Assembly (NCBI RefSeq): GCF_910592395.1
Contig: NC_088313.1
Span: 6,886,501-6,950,500 of the forward strand
Length of the DNA: 64,000 nt
Source of the DNA: Lineus longissimus
Taxonomy: Eukaryota; Nemertea; Pilidiophora; Heteronemertea; Lineidae
Direction of reading: 5' to 3'
Position numbers and translations under genes: made by a program. Under the pieces are notes generated by a model, which had not been told where the DNA came from, searched no databases, and saw only the letters and a list, made by a program, of their open reading frames with translations. Positions 32,816-45,100 of this stretch are shown here, piece by piece. Position 1 is the first letter of the stretch. Every line of letters starts with the position of its first letter.

Positions 32816-33754
32816 TAAACAGGGTCACACAATCTAGTGTAGAAGTGGAAAATGTCCCCCTGGAAAATGTCTCCGGCCGTATTTGACTGACTGATTGAGG
32901 TATATGGTCTGTCAATAGAAGAAGATGCAAGCTGAAACCTCCGAATAACGCTTTCTTCTACTTTCAATTTCCAACTATTGCGTTGTATTGCAATGACAGT
33001 TTAGTGGTCCAACTTGCTCTTTCCAGACTCTCATTTCAAATATGATCTCTAAAATACGGCGACCGTCTTTCAAAAAAGAGTTCTCGACTTGCTCATAATG
33101 TTTTTCACATCGTTTTGGCCAAGGACACTTAGTTGAACTCCGGAATGTGACAACATCACATTTACCAAAAGATAGTGGTGTTGCACAAAACTAGATTACT
33201 AAGTATCTTTCGGGTTGGCCTAACCGATGCTCCTTGTTGGTTTCAACTGAACCCGGTCAACTATATGACACCGGCTGCCCAAGGCCTTGTAGCATTAATA
33301 TAATTTTGGTGATCACACTATTACAATTTAGTGACAAGAGTAGAGCCAAGTTAACATGGCCAGATCTAAATTAATCCGAAAAACACTTTACTGCGTGTAA
33401 TTTCCCTCACAATACTTATTGCGACAGTCATATCTCTCGGAATCTCGATGAATTTATTTATACAACGCGGAAATGCCTTACGGTGGAGAGTGGAATGCTA
33501 CTATGTCTCTTTAGATCTTGCAGAGATATAAGGATTTAAACAAAGATTCTGGTGTGCAATTTCTGAAAAATGAACATTAGAAATGAATTTTAAGACCTAG
33601 TAGCAGTCTGAATTATTGCATCCACAGCTGTGCCGTATCCGTCTCACCTTAATAGCTACTGTGATATTTGTTCGTGCAGTTCAACTTTAAAAACAACATA
33701 AGTCCACCTGAGCACTTTTTTACAAAGTAAATACCTTTGCGGTCATTTGCTTAC
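32816..33754. other. No recognised gene
   Basis: A short stretch near 32840-32875 (GGAAAATGTCCCCCTGGAAA) resembles 18775-18810, so a small shared repeat is present. This is where 3' exons of the minus-strand gene at 33755 should lie, but I could not identify them. Confidence 0.4.
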
Positions 33755-34830
33755 CAGTACCAAATTTGGGCCAGGCAAATAATCGTTTATTCGCACCAAC
33801 AATTAACCAATGATTTGAGACAATGGGGTCGCGTAAGGTCATCAATAACATATTCTTAGCTTCCACCTCGAATTCATCCAGGCATGGCCCCAATTTCAAC
33901 TTAAACAGAAATAGAGCATGATTCTTAGGATTCAGCTTGAAGTTCTCATTAGGAGACTGCATTATATTCATGGATCCTAACTTCGACCGATGAACCTCAA
34001 CGACGACATTACATGATCCGAGCAAAGACACAACTGCGGAGTCTCTCAATTTTCTGAACAAATCATGACGTAAAATAATCGACGTGGATTTATTATACTC
34101 GTACGGTTTTTCTAAGATTGTGATGGAGTGTGTTCTGGCTGATGATTTATAGAGATAACCATTCAAATCACATTCGATATCCTCTAACATGATGTTATCC
34201 ATATCAAATGATTCAACCCTTTCGATTTCAGGCATAGGATAGGAGCGCATCTCTTTTAGTCTTTTAACATACCGAAGTTTTAGAACGAACCCTACGTTTA
34301 CTATTTTATACCAATCTAAACAAGACAAAGACAGGGCTTTTCCCCTATTCTTGTGCTTCGGAAATTTGTATTGAAAGGTCAACTCTAAGAAAACATTCTC
34401 ACCGCATGAAACCATTTTGAAATATTTGAACCTTGAATTCATTGGACCGGGGCGCTTCTTAAGTTCATCATACGGTAGAATCAACTCTCGACAATTGCCA
34501 TTTCCATTCAAATCGAATTGATGTGCTCTTAACCTTTCCGAGGTATATATCCGTTCACGATGAGTGCTAACACCTATGACATCATTGCCATATTCGCCAG
34601 CAATGTATGTGAGATCGTTAAAATGAAAATTATATATCAGTTTAAAATCTTTGCTTACATCATCTTGACCGTAGACGTAGACGTTACGATGAGGTGTCAA
34701 GGAGTAATGAAAAAGAGCCACTGTGACTATGACACTTAGCCCCGTGTGGTAAAATACCGATGCCGCCCATGCTGGGAACAGACCATAGATCCTTACATCA
34801 TGGTACGACCGATAGTTGCCCCTCTGCTAG
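33755..34830 (-). pseudogene. Membrane-protein-like gene fragment, copy 2 (TMEM231-like architecture, tentative)
   Basis: A 333-codon open frame begins at 34721 with ALFHYSLTPHRNVYVY and continues through FDLNGNGNCRELILPYDEL, VFLELTFQYKFPK, WYKIVNVGFVLKLRY and NHWLIVGANKRLFAWPKFG. It reaches a GTAAGC donor at 33754, so at least one more 3' exon is expected. The 5' part (34722-34830) carries the leader and membrane segment but has lost about 7 bp relative to copy 1, which breaks the frame. In TMEM231 a D-N-DG motif, a leucine/proline strand and an LxLTFxY strand come in this order, and a second TM follows; that TM is not present here. The function remains unproven. Confidence 0.55.
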
Positions 34831-35009
34831 TTCGATATTTTGGTTGAGTATGTTCAAAATAAAATTAATACGTCACATGTGGGAGATGGAAGGCTGTCGC
34901 TCTCTCTTGATTAGACAATCGTCATAAGTAATGCACGCATATTGATCATTTAAACCCATTATTAACGTATAGTATAAGCGAATAATGCCTCTTTAGGATA
35001 CCCTGTATA

Positions 35010-35918
35010 CGGGAAACTCCTACTAATCACATCTTTTCACACAGGCCTAAAAATGTTTAAGTTCACATTTGGTCACTCATAGCAGCGGGCGGGTGGTTTT
35101 AAAAGAACTGCCATAGTGTCGTGGGCTAATATGACTATTACGTGTAGGGCTTTGGTTTTGGTATTTTACGAATGGTTGGCCTCGCATGGGAGTGCATCGA
35201 GCCCGAAGCTATACGGATAGCTTGGCGTGTCAGTCGTTTAGTTGCAGAAAGCGTAGAGCTTATTAATTGAGGAAGAGGACGATGTAGAGGGTTAAGAGTT
35301 TTTGTCAGAGCCTGACGATGCTGACTGAATTGACATGCACAATGTAGAAATGCATTACAATCAATCGCGATTCAATCGGTGTTGCTCGTTTTGTTAGGTT
35401 GATTCTACCCCATGCCAAACTAAAAAGAAGTGCAATAAAGAAAGTCCTCAATTAAATTGCATTTAATTTTAAGCACTTTCTGTATTGTTCTGTACGGATT
35501 TTCCTTCACGAAAAAATTAATGAGTCATAAGGCCAGCAGTCAAGATTGCATGATACAACTATCAAAATTCATTGCGTTCGTGAAAATGATCTAGGCAATG
35601 CACATGCTATAGAAGCGGCCACAGGACCTTTCAATAAAAAATTATTGCTAACGACCTAATGAGCATAATGAACGCTCATTGAAATGGTTGTGGTTATCTC
35701 ACTTTCAAAGGCACAAATTCGAACCAGTACTACGAGCAAGTTGTGTTACATTCCGGATTTGCCGGTAACAGCTCACCCACCAGAACATGGCTATTACGTC
35801 TTGTTCAATTCATCAGCATTCAAATGACTACACATACCTCCTACAGAAATCGGGAAAAATCGGATTCAGAAAATTTGGCCTACGCGCATGAAAAAATGTA
35901 GTAAGTGGGAGTTTCCCG
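35010..35918. mobile_element. 909-bp TIR element inserted in duplication copy 2
   Basis: Copy 1 reads CCCTGTATATATAATAGAG at 28238. In copy 2 the same site is split: CCCTGTATA, then CGGGAAACTCC...GGAGTTTCCCG, then TATATGATAGAG. The TIR is at least 11 bp perfect and extends with mismatches; TATA (or TA) is the target duplication. An acidic stretch near 35270-35330 with two stops may be a decayed coding start, but I do not assign a family. Confidence 0.8.
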
Positions 35919-36559
35919 TATATGATAGAGAGGTTGAGCTCCACTCCACATCTCATCTCGACGGCCATGGCAATTAAGCAAAATCGACGAAAACTGCGGA
36001 ATCTTGAAAAAATGGGCACAAAACCCTAAAACAGTAAGCATGATCGAAAAGATCGATATCAAATATATAACACTTATTTGTAAAGATTGCTGCGTTTTTC
36101 CTTCTCCCCACCACGGCCGATATGGAAATGATCCGAGAATGATAATGCAGATCATTTTTGTCATGCATGTTGGTGTTTTTTCTCAGTCGAAAAATATTGA
36201 GGTTTGAACAATTTGATTCTTATTCAATTTCAAATATTTATTGCAGATCCCGCTAAATCGGAGCACTCCGACTTTATATGCGAGGTTGAATTACGTACAG
36301 TTACCTAATATGCTCGTTCTGGACAATAATGATCAATAGAGACCTATACCTTTAATTTAATTCTAGGTACGTCGCCGGTTAAAAACTAATTTTGATCTGG
36401 GGATGACAAGTCTTTTCATCTTCCATCCCGGCAATTTTTGTAGCAGCCAGGGCTTCCAGGACCAATTCAAGGAGAGCCGGAGACTCGGCTGTTTTCAGTG
36501 TCTTCAAAGATGTGCCAAGATTTACAGGTTTAAATGTAGGTGTAGGTTTGGTTTCTGTT

Positions 36560-36840
36560 TCAACAGCTGCATAATGTTGCATATTCCAGTCACGTGCGCT
36601 CTGGTCATCAGAGAATATCAGGCTACTGGTCCCTAAGCAAGAAATCTGCTGACCTATCTATGGTGGCCGGGCATTTTCGGTGGCCGGTCAAGAGTTATGG
36701 AATGAGATACCAATGGGACTGGCATCTTGCACTGACCTGAATATCTTCAAGGCCCTTCTCAAAACTCATCTTTTTGGGAGGGCAGCGCTTTGAGCGGACA
36801 GACTGCCTGGATATTGCGCTCTATAAATATCATCGTGTAT
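36560..36840 (+). pseudogene. LINE ORF2 C-terminal relic (copy 2)
   Basis: This is the paralogue of 29085-29460 and contains the same ACTGACCTNAATATCTTCAAGG core (near 36731) and GAGCGGACAGACTGCCTG (near 36790). Confidence 0.6.
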
Positions 36841-36869
36841 ATACGTATGTACGTATGTATATTCCAGTT

Positions 36870-38043
36870 TCCAGTTTGATTTCAGCCGGATATCGCCTAG
36901 TCGACCATATTCCTCCAATGGTATATACCGTTGATAATTTTATAAATTCGAACTTCGCATAAAGTCTTGCTAGTTGTGTGTATTTCATAGGCATCTCATC
37001 GGCAAAATTTATGAGGCAAATTGGTCAAATTTCCAAAAACAATGGGCACAATGCGCGAAAGATTGAGATCTTTCCATAGAACGAGCCATTCATACAAGCT
37101 GTAATTAAACCTAACATACTAAATATACTAAATGTTTTGGGGGATTGGCCTTATTAGCCCTGGTAGGCAATCAGGCTTGGACTAACGAAATTCCTATATC
37201 AAACAGGGCAGTGCGGGCTTTTCAGTAGGGCAACAACACTGAGAAGAGAACAAAACCTGACGGAAGACGGAAAGCACCGCCGTCCTGGCGTCTAACCGGT
37301 TGCGCACGCAAAAACAGAGGAAATCATGTCTTTATTGCAAAATAGGTTACGAATATAAAAACCGACAAAATGGGTGATATGAATAAAGACTAGCATATGA
37401 TTTTATCTAGATCTCCATGTACATTTACATCAGGCCTTTCTGTACAAAACTGAAGTAAAAGAATTTGCTAGTCTTTATTCATATCACCAATTGGCTACCT
37501 GCTTTTTCCAAAGCCGATGTCCTGTTTTCCCGTCTCTGCAATTCCAGTCCTTGGTAGCAGCATCCTAATGAAGATGACAGGTTCCCGTTTGATCATGGCC
37601 GTTATGGCCGTTTTGGGGGGTGGTGAAAAAAGCAACGCACATCTGAATTTTCGAGCATGCCATACCACATAGAAGAATTGACTGAACTGATAAGGTTGCT
37701 AAAGTTAAATTGTTATTAGTTCCTTTAATGTGCATTGTCATGAAATGGAATGAGGAAAACACTAAACTTGCTGAAACTCTGTCCATGTTGGTCAGGACGT
37801 GCAATAACTCCCATATGGTCATCAATTGCATTTACACGCTCTACGAACTCAACCAATAGAATTCTTGATTGGACGACCTGCTTTATCGAGATATCCATGG
37901 TGTCGTCGCCAACTTTATACCACAAACAAAACTCTCCGTAGCAAACCTTTAAAGAAAATTGTCCAAAGGCTATATAGAATCTATACCGGTATAGCATTTG
38001 TATAGGGTTGTAAAGGACAACCAGTATACTATAAGATGAACAA
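36870..38043. other. Copy-2-specific spacer
   Basis: This sequence is absent between the LINE relic and block B in copy 1. It holds a hairpin element (37371-37490) and, near 37640-37705, a diverged copy of the sequence at 38075-38140. No gene recognised. Confidence 0.45.
37371..37490. repeat. Small hairpin MITE
   Basis: GTGATATGAATAAAGACTAG plus C (37374-37394) and its exact inverse (37467-37487) form a 21-bp perfect stem around 72 bp. Confidence 0.75.
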
Positions 38044-38954
38044 ATTCTATATAGGTTTTCAGTGTATTTTATGTGGCGAAAAAGGCAACATACAGCTGAA
38101 TATTCGAGTATGCCACGCCACATCGAAGAATTGACTGAACTCGTAAGATTGTAAGGGGGAAATAGAGCAAATGTTCGGATTTGCTTCAAACATATCATTT
38201 TCAACCTCGAACACAGGTTTTTAATCGGTGCGAATTTCAAACTGGGTGTACATAAAGAACCTTATTGCAGATAAGGCATACCCAGGACCAAGGATTGTTG
38301 GTCACTGTTCAAGACGTGTGGAATTTGTGTTTTTGCGATACTCGCTAATTACGAAGGATATGCGCAGTCTCTTTAATCACCTCGATCGACGTAGGGCCTA
38401 TTGCGTTTTGCAATGACAACAATGGTATGTAATTCTTGCTTAAAAAGGAAGGATTTTCGCGGCAGAATGTTTTCGCGATCATGACCTACTCGGGAAATTT
38501 GTGAAAACATCCTGAACGCGAAATTTTCCGTAAAGACAGGCATATTTCGGGAATTTATCAATAACGATTTGATTGTCGAAGTGATATTCTAAAATACATT
38601 GGTATCACAAATCATAGTTAGCCTCTTTCTCTTTGCGGAACTGAGAGTTTTTTGGTAACTCAAAAATAACCTCCTGGGTTATGTTGAAATGCAGAATTTT
38701 GCATGGCACGTGCGTTCATGAATATCTCAAATGCATTTGTGCACAAATTACATACGCTAAGACTGCTGTCAGCGGTGACCCCAAACATTCGTCGTTCAAA
38801 TGCTAGTCACATCAACTGAAACCAAGGAAGTTTTATACAGGCTGGTCCAGAACTATTTTCCCTCACACAATGGATACAAAATAGAATTCTATTGTCGAAA
38901 GGAAAATAATTCTGGGCAAGCCTGTAGAGCGTACACGTAATTCACAAGAATATA
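38044..38954 (+). repeat. 974-bp tandem duplication, unit 1 (left part)
   Basis: Nearly identical to 50551-51462. Unit 1 is split at 38954 by the pogo element and resumes at 50485-50550. It contains block B of the larger duplication from 38618. Confidence 0.9.
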
Positions 38955-39462
38955 CTGTCTTCTCCCACTTAACCGAGCGCCAAGAAAATGGCTCGAAAAT
39001 GACTAAGTCCAGAAACATGGCAGTCTGTAGTTTTTACCGGTGGGCTGCAAACATTCAATATGACAGCCAATTATATTGATCAATGGTTTTTGGAAGACAA
39101 CCTTGTAAATGTTATCAATTCAACAACGCCTGGTCGCGGTCAGGGCCAGTAATCCCTGCAGTCAGGGTGATCATTATTGATGTTACGTAAGTCCATGTAA
39201 ATGGTTGACCAATCCAGAGTCTTTCAAATGAATTCATTTTATCTAATCGATTATGGAATCGTTTTCTTGTAGGGGAAATCCAATAAAGGGCACTTTCGTG
39301 TCAAATGTCATAATTGTTGTGTGCCATCTTGCTTTGACCACGTTCTTCTGGTAAAATGCACGCAATGCGATGGATTTTGTGGGTAGGCCTAGCAGGCACC
39401 CTGATGATCTTAACGTATGGAATGGAGCATGGAGATGATGTTGACAGCCCTGATCCTGATAC

Positions 39463-39479
39463 CACTGATGATGATGATA

Positions 39480-39551
<72 letters not shown>

Positions 39552-39616
39552 GTGATGATGGTGGTGGTGGTGGTGGTGGTGGTGGTGGTGGTGGTGGTGG
39601 TGGTGGTGGTGGTGGC

Positions 39617-39659
<43 letters not shown>

Positions 39660-39667
39660 ACGATGAT
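39463..39667 (+). repeat. Compound triplet microsatellite inside transposase exon 1
   Basis: (GAT)n passes into (GGT)n, (GGC)n and (GAC)n without breaking frame, encoding long Asp, Gly and Asp runs. All three forward frames stay open, so length changes by triplets would be tolerated. Confidence 0.95.
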
Positions 39668-40205
39668 GATGTAGATGATGCTAACCAGGCTGTACCTGGT
39701 GCACGTAGGCCCCAGAAAAGCTACAGTCTCAATCAGAAGATTGACCTTATCGAGACATACCAATTGGAGCATGCTATAGGATTACGTCATGCTGAAACTG
39801 CGACATCCTTTGCTAGACACCACCGCATAGCACCGCAGACATTTAGACGTTGGTTAAGCACACAGGATGACTTGTTTGCCCTCCGAGATAGATCAACTCA
39901 AGACCATAGAAGACGGAAGAGACAACGGCAACACGGCACTGATGCACAAGGTAGTGTTTCTACAAGCATTATATTCCTCGCTAAATGAATTTCCCTCTTT
40001 GTTGGCCTATACTGACTGGAATGAGTCCGCTTCTGTGTCATGGACGGAAGAATAAGTCGCACTATACATCAAAGCAACTGACCCTGACCATGCCTTTAAC
40101 AATATCAGTATTATTGTTCCTGGGACCTTTATTCCTAGGACTAACTTTTCGTTCATACCTGTGGTTATCGGCAGTCAATATTTCCAAAGATGTTAAACGT
40201 GTTAG

Positions 40206-40834
40206 TGTAGCCACACTTAGCCTTCAAGCTCAACGTGTGGTGGGGTTCAAACACACTAAAAAAGGGAACACGCACAACTTCTTGTCTAAATCTATCATTG
40301 TTAAAACATATCAATACAAGGGGTTAATAATCATAACTTATTTACAAAATTAATACTTAATTGAACTATTTAAACATTGTTCTTCCAATCGCCGGAATAG
40401 ATGAACCTTAAAGTCTGGCAATACCGCGCACAGGTACTACACATGAATGATCAACGCGAAAGGATAATGTCCGCGCGCGCGACGCGAGTATGCATACGCG
40501 AGGGCCCTATATATATATAATGGTAACGAAGAAGCTCTCACCAGCTGAACGGTCCGATCGTATCCGACATATCCATCATACCTCCGAAACTCTGTATATA
40601 AACTGACTATCACCAGCCTTAACCACACATCTCGTATATATACGTCTAGCCGCCGAGCAGACACGTCTTGCCTCTCCCTGTTCCTCCGAACAACAACGTT
40701 CTTACAATACAAGTAACAAATCGCAAAAGATAAATAAAGAGCCAATTGTTCTCTTAATCTTAAGCTGGCCCCGGCCAAGGGCGCAATGTTCCCTGGGGGT
40801 ATAATCATGTACCCCCAGAAGTAGCATGGCTACA
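40206..40834 (-). repeat. 3' LTR of the Gypsy element
   Basis: 629 bp starting TGTAGCCACAC and ending ATGGCTACA on the plus strand. Confidence 0.96.
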
Positions 40835-40845
40835 TCCTCCTCCCA
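40835..40845 (-). promoter_or_regulatory. Polypurine tract (PPT)
   Basis: On the minus strand GGGAGGAGGA abuts the 3' LTR, the usual plus-strand primer. Confidence 0.85.
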
Positions 40846-42160
40846 GCCGGAAATGATTTCCCCTGAAATCACCTTATATCGGAACTAATAATCGGAACTA
40901 ATAATCGGAACGATAATTCTATTTTAAACTTCGTGAAATACTTCGGATAAAATGTCTCCTCATATGAATCATACGCGCGGAATATATACTCTGAATAAGA
41001 ATGTCTTTCAGACGGATGACACTTAGCGTAATACTCTGAATAAATGTTCTTCAGGCGGATTGTACTCGCGGAATGTTCTAAATAAAACGTCCTTAGAATA
41101 ATCTCAGAAATGTCAATGAGAAACTTCATTTCTAATCTACATAGTCCAAAATGCATAAAAAAAAAATACTTGACAAGCGCAGTTAACTATCAACGTTATT
41201 GTCACGAAATTCTAATCATCTAATGTTGCAAAAATCATCATCTTCTTAGTGAACTAATATCTCAAAAGTCCAATCATTCACTAAGCTCTACAAGCTCTAC
41301 AACACATAGACCTTTAACTGTTATCAAAAGTAACGAATTCAAAATACCTAGTCGTATATACGACTTATCAACATATAGCAAGTACCAATATATATATATA
41401 CAAACAGTCATACAAGACAACCCATGTTATCTTGAACAACTAAAACATGTAAACTGTTCACAACACGAATTAAGTCCCACTCATCAAACCACGATTTGCA
41501 ACAAGCATTGACGACCTCTGATAACTGAACTGAACGACTTTAACCATTGACGAGTATTTAAACTCATCCAAACAATGACATAGGACATATTGTACAAATA
41601 CCAGATTCGGACCACCGAGCTTATGAAAAAAACCGACACCGCCTTATATAAAAACTCTCCTCTGAGACGCTCCACATCGAAAAGAAAGAAACAAAACATA
41701 CCAAAGATTCATGAGCTACTTCTAACACAGAAGCAATCTCAATATACCTGAAGATACAATGCCAATCATGCAGTGACCCAAACAGGATGCAACAACACCA
41801 TCAGAATCATCATTATTCCAACGGCAAACTCTCACATAGGAATTATTACTTTTCCCAGTAACCAGATGATGTCATGGAAATGGACCATTTTTAATAGGGC
41901 CGACATCAAACAACCATCAAAACTTCTAAATTCAAGAAACAACTTGACCTCCTAGACGCTTTAACAACTAGGTAAAGAAGCATGTGGAAACACAGAGAAT
42001 CAAATTCAAAACAAAACTATGAATCCATATGGATTTAAGAGCAACAAACCGATAACAACCGAAAGCAGCTCGAATACAAATCAATGAATACAATTCTTAT
42101 AGACGATGGAACGATCAGCAAAATAATTTCAAGCGAATGTCAATTTTTCACCCAATGAAC
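40846..42160. other. Gypsy 3' untranslated region
   Basis: 1.3 kb between the pol stop and the PPT. Short diverged repeats (GAATATTCT-like and CGGATGA words) occur near 40920-41100. No env-like ORF was found. Confidence 0.6.
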
Positions 42161-45100
42161 TTACTGGGTAATCCTTTCCAATTTGTCCAAAATGTGATAT
42201 AACATCACCATCTTGTCTGGTTTCGCAGTCTGTTCATTGGTGTCAACGCCCTGCTGGTTCAGAAGCGGATTACCCGGTTGCCAGTATTGGAACCGATCTG
42301 GGGGCTGTTTCCTCCTTGCAGGTCTACCACGCTGCTCTTCATCCTCCTCCGACTCTGATTCAGTGGATTCTGGCTGTGGCCTGACATAAGCGTGTTCTTC
42401 AATATCTGAGTCGGATGACTCATCATCCAGTACACTGTTGTGCTCCCCTCCATCTTCCTGAGAAGTTGGTTCAAGCGGCGGTGGAGCGACCTTCTCCTTA
42501 GGCTTGGGATTCGGTGTGTGAACATCTGTTAGAGGCAAGAATCCACAAGGGAGAAGCAAATTACGATGTAGGGTCCTGACCCTCCCATGGCCATCTTCAC
42601 GACGAACCCGGTAGACAAGTGATGCTTCGCCTCCAGGATGGCTCTCGACAATGTGTGGATCGGGCAACCAGCGATTCGCTAACTTGTGTTTTCCTCTGAT
42701 AGAAACGTTGCGGACTAGGACGCGGTCACCTACAGCTAAAGTGGACTGTCGCACCTTCTTATCATATCGCTGTTTGTTGGATTTATTCCTCTTTTGGGAA
42801 TTTTCGCTAGCCAGTTGATAAGCCTGATCCAATGTCTTCCTAAGGTCCTTAACATAGGTTGATGTAGTGCCTCCGTTCTCGTTCAGATCCTGGTAAGGTA
42901 ATTGGAAGTACCAATCTATTGGCAGTCGTACCTGACGCCCAAACATGAGTTCGAATGGGCTGTAACCAGTGGCGTCATTCCGTGTGCAGTTGTACGCATG
43001 GACTAACGGCTTCAAGTGCTTTGACCACTCAACCTTCTTTGGCTCGTCCAGCGTTCCAAGCATTTCGATTAGTGTCTTATTAAACCTTTCAACCTGCCCG
43101 TTACCCTGAGGATGGTAAGGCGTGGTGAGAGAACCCTTAACACCAACTAGACTGGCCAACTCCTTTGCTAACGAACTGGTGAAACTCGCTCCCCTGTCGG
43201 AATGCAAGCGAGTTGGAAAACCGAAATCCAGGAAAAAGTCTTTGTATAACACGCTCGCTACCTGTTTGGTCGTTTGGTTCTTGGTTGCAACCGCACGAGA
43301 AAAACGTGTGAAATGATCGGTGATCACCAAAACATCCGACTTACCTGACCTGTCAGACTCGAGTGACAAAAAGTCAATGCATACCAAATCCATTGGACCG
43401 TTTGATTGTAGAGCACCCATCGGAGCACAGTGTTGCTCTGGTGTCTTTCTCAAGACACAATTCTTACACTGACGGCAATGACCAACAACATCCTGTTCCA
43501 TATTTGGCCAGTAAACACGAGATCTAGCCAACGCAGTTGTCCGATCAGGTCCGAAATGACCGACATCATCATGCACCCCTTTAAGAGCACGTAATCTAAG
43601 TGATTTTGGAACAACCAACCTCACAACTGACCTATCCGACAGAGTGGACTTTTTGTAAAGAACGCCATCGTTCAAAACAAAACTCTTGTGCGACCTCAAC
43701 ATGGTTTGGACCTCTTTAGATTCAGCCTTCCGCTGAGTTGGACTTGGCATTTGTTTGGAGAGTGTGATACCACGTATTTTTCTGATACCATCATCACCCA
43801 TCTGTGCATCGCGTAACTCACCTAACGTGAGTGATGGAAACTGTTGGGACTCAATGTCCTGCATGACAGCTGAACACACAGGAATTGTCTCTATGGCGGG
43901 AATACCGTCTGCCTCCATTACATAGGTACTAACTTCCGCGAATGTAGAGAACTGTGACGCTTCAACAACCTCGGAATCCATGTGTTGTACCCTATCCAGA
44001 AGACTCGCGATACGCCTGTTTTCCCTAACCTGGTCAGGGTCAAGTTCCCCGTCCTCACCATGAGGGATACGTGAAAGTCCATCTGCATCGGCGTTTTTAC
44101 TCCCAGCCCGATACGAGATTGTGAAATCATAATTCGCCAATTCAGCCAACCACCGGTGACCCGTTGCATCTAACTTAGCTGTTGACAAGACATAAGTCAG
44201 TGGGTTGTTATCAGTGATGACCCGAAAGTTTGCACCATAGAGAAAATCGTGGAACTTATCACAAACGGCCCACTTGAGGGCTAGAAACTCTAACTTGTGG
44301 GCAGGGTACTTCTTTTCAGAAGGTTTAAGACTCCTGCTTGCATAGCAAATTGGGTGGAGCTTACCATCCCGTTCTTGATAGAGAGCAGCACCTAACCCAA
44401 TACCACTAGCGTCCGTGTGAAGCTCATAAGGCTTGGTGTAATCTGCGACGATAAGTGTGGGTGCCTCCACAAACTGCCCTTTCAGAGTAGTGAAAGCCTG
44501 CTCACATTGAGCAGTCCAACTCTCCCCGAATGGTACTCTAACAGCCTGGTGGTCGGTCCCGATCTTATCATTAGATTTCCTGCAAACATAACCCTTTAAC
44601 AACGCATTTAAAGGGTCCGCTATCTTAGAAAAATCCTTCACAAACCTCCTATAGTAACTACAGAAGCTTAGAAAACTCTTCAGTTCACGCATATTCGACG
44701 GACGGGGCCAATCTTTCACTGCAGATACCTTCGAGGGGTCAGTCTCCACTCCCCGCTCTGAAATCATATGTCCAAGATATTTAACCATCCTGCGAAAGAA
44801 AGAACACTTCTCCGGCGACAACTTGAGTTTGAACTTACTCAGACGCTCGAACACCTTCCGTAACCTAGCTTCATGCTCCTCCAACGTAGCAGAAAAAACG
44901 ATCAAATCATCTAGAAATGCTAAAACCTCCCTCAAATTCATGTTCCCGACGCATTTCTCTATCAACCGCTGAAATGTACTAGGGGCGTTGGAGATGCCTT
45001 GGGGCATACGGACCCATTCATAGAAACCAAGAGGACAAATGAAAGCTGTTTTAGAGGAATCTGAAGGTTTCATCCTGACCTGGTAATACGAAGATTTCAA

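Noticed and set aside
32536-32967. Minus-strand 143-residue frame
   Set aside because: Mostly translation of the 58-bp minisatellite; no start context, domain or splice support.
39410-39772. Minus-strand frame rich in Ile, Thr, Ala and Val
   Set aside because: It is only the complementary reading of the GAT/GGT/GGC triplet repeats.
42161-42525. env-like or extra ORF near the Gypsy 3' end
   Set aside because: It is an alternative frame of the charged pol tail; the 1.3 kb beyond pol has no envelope features.
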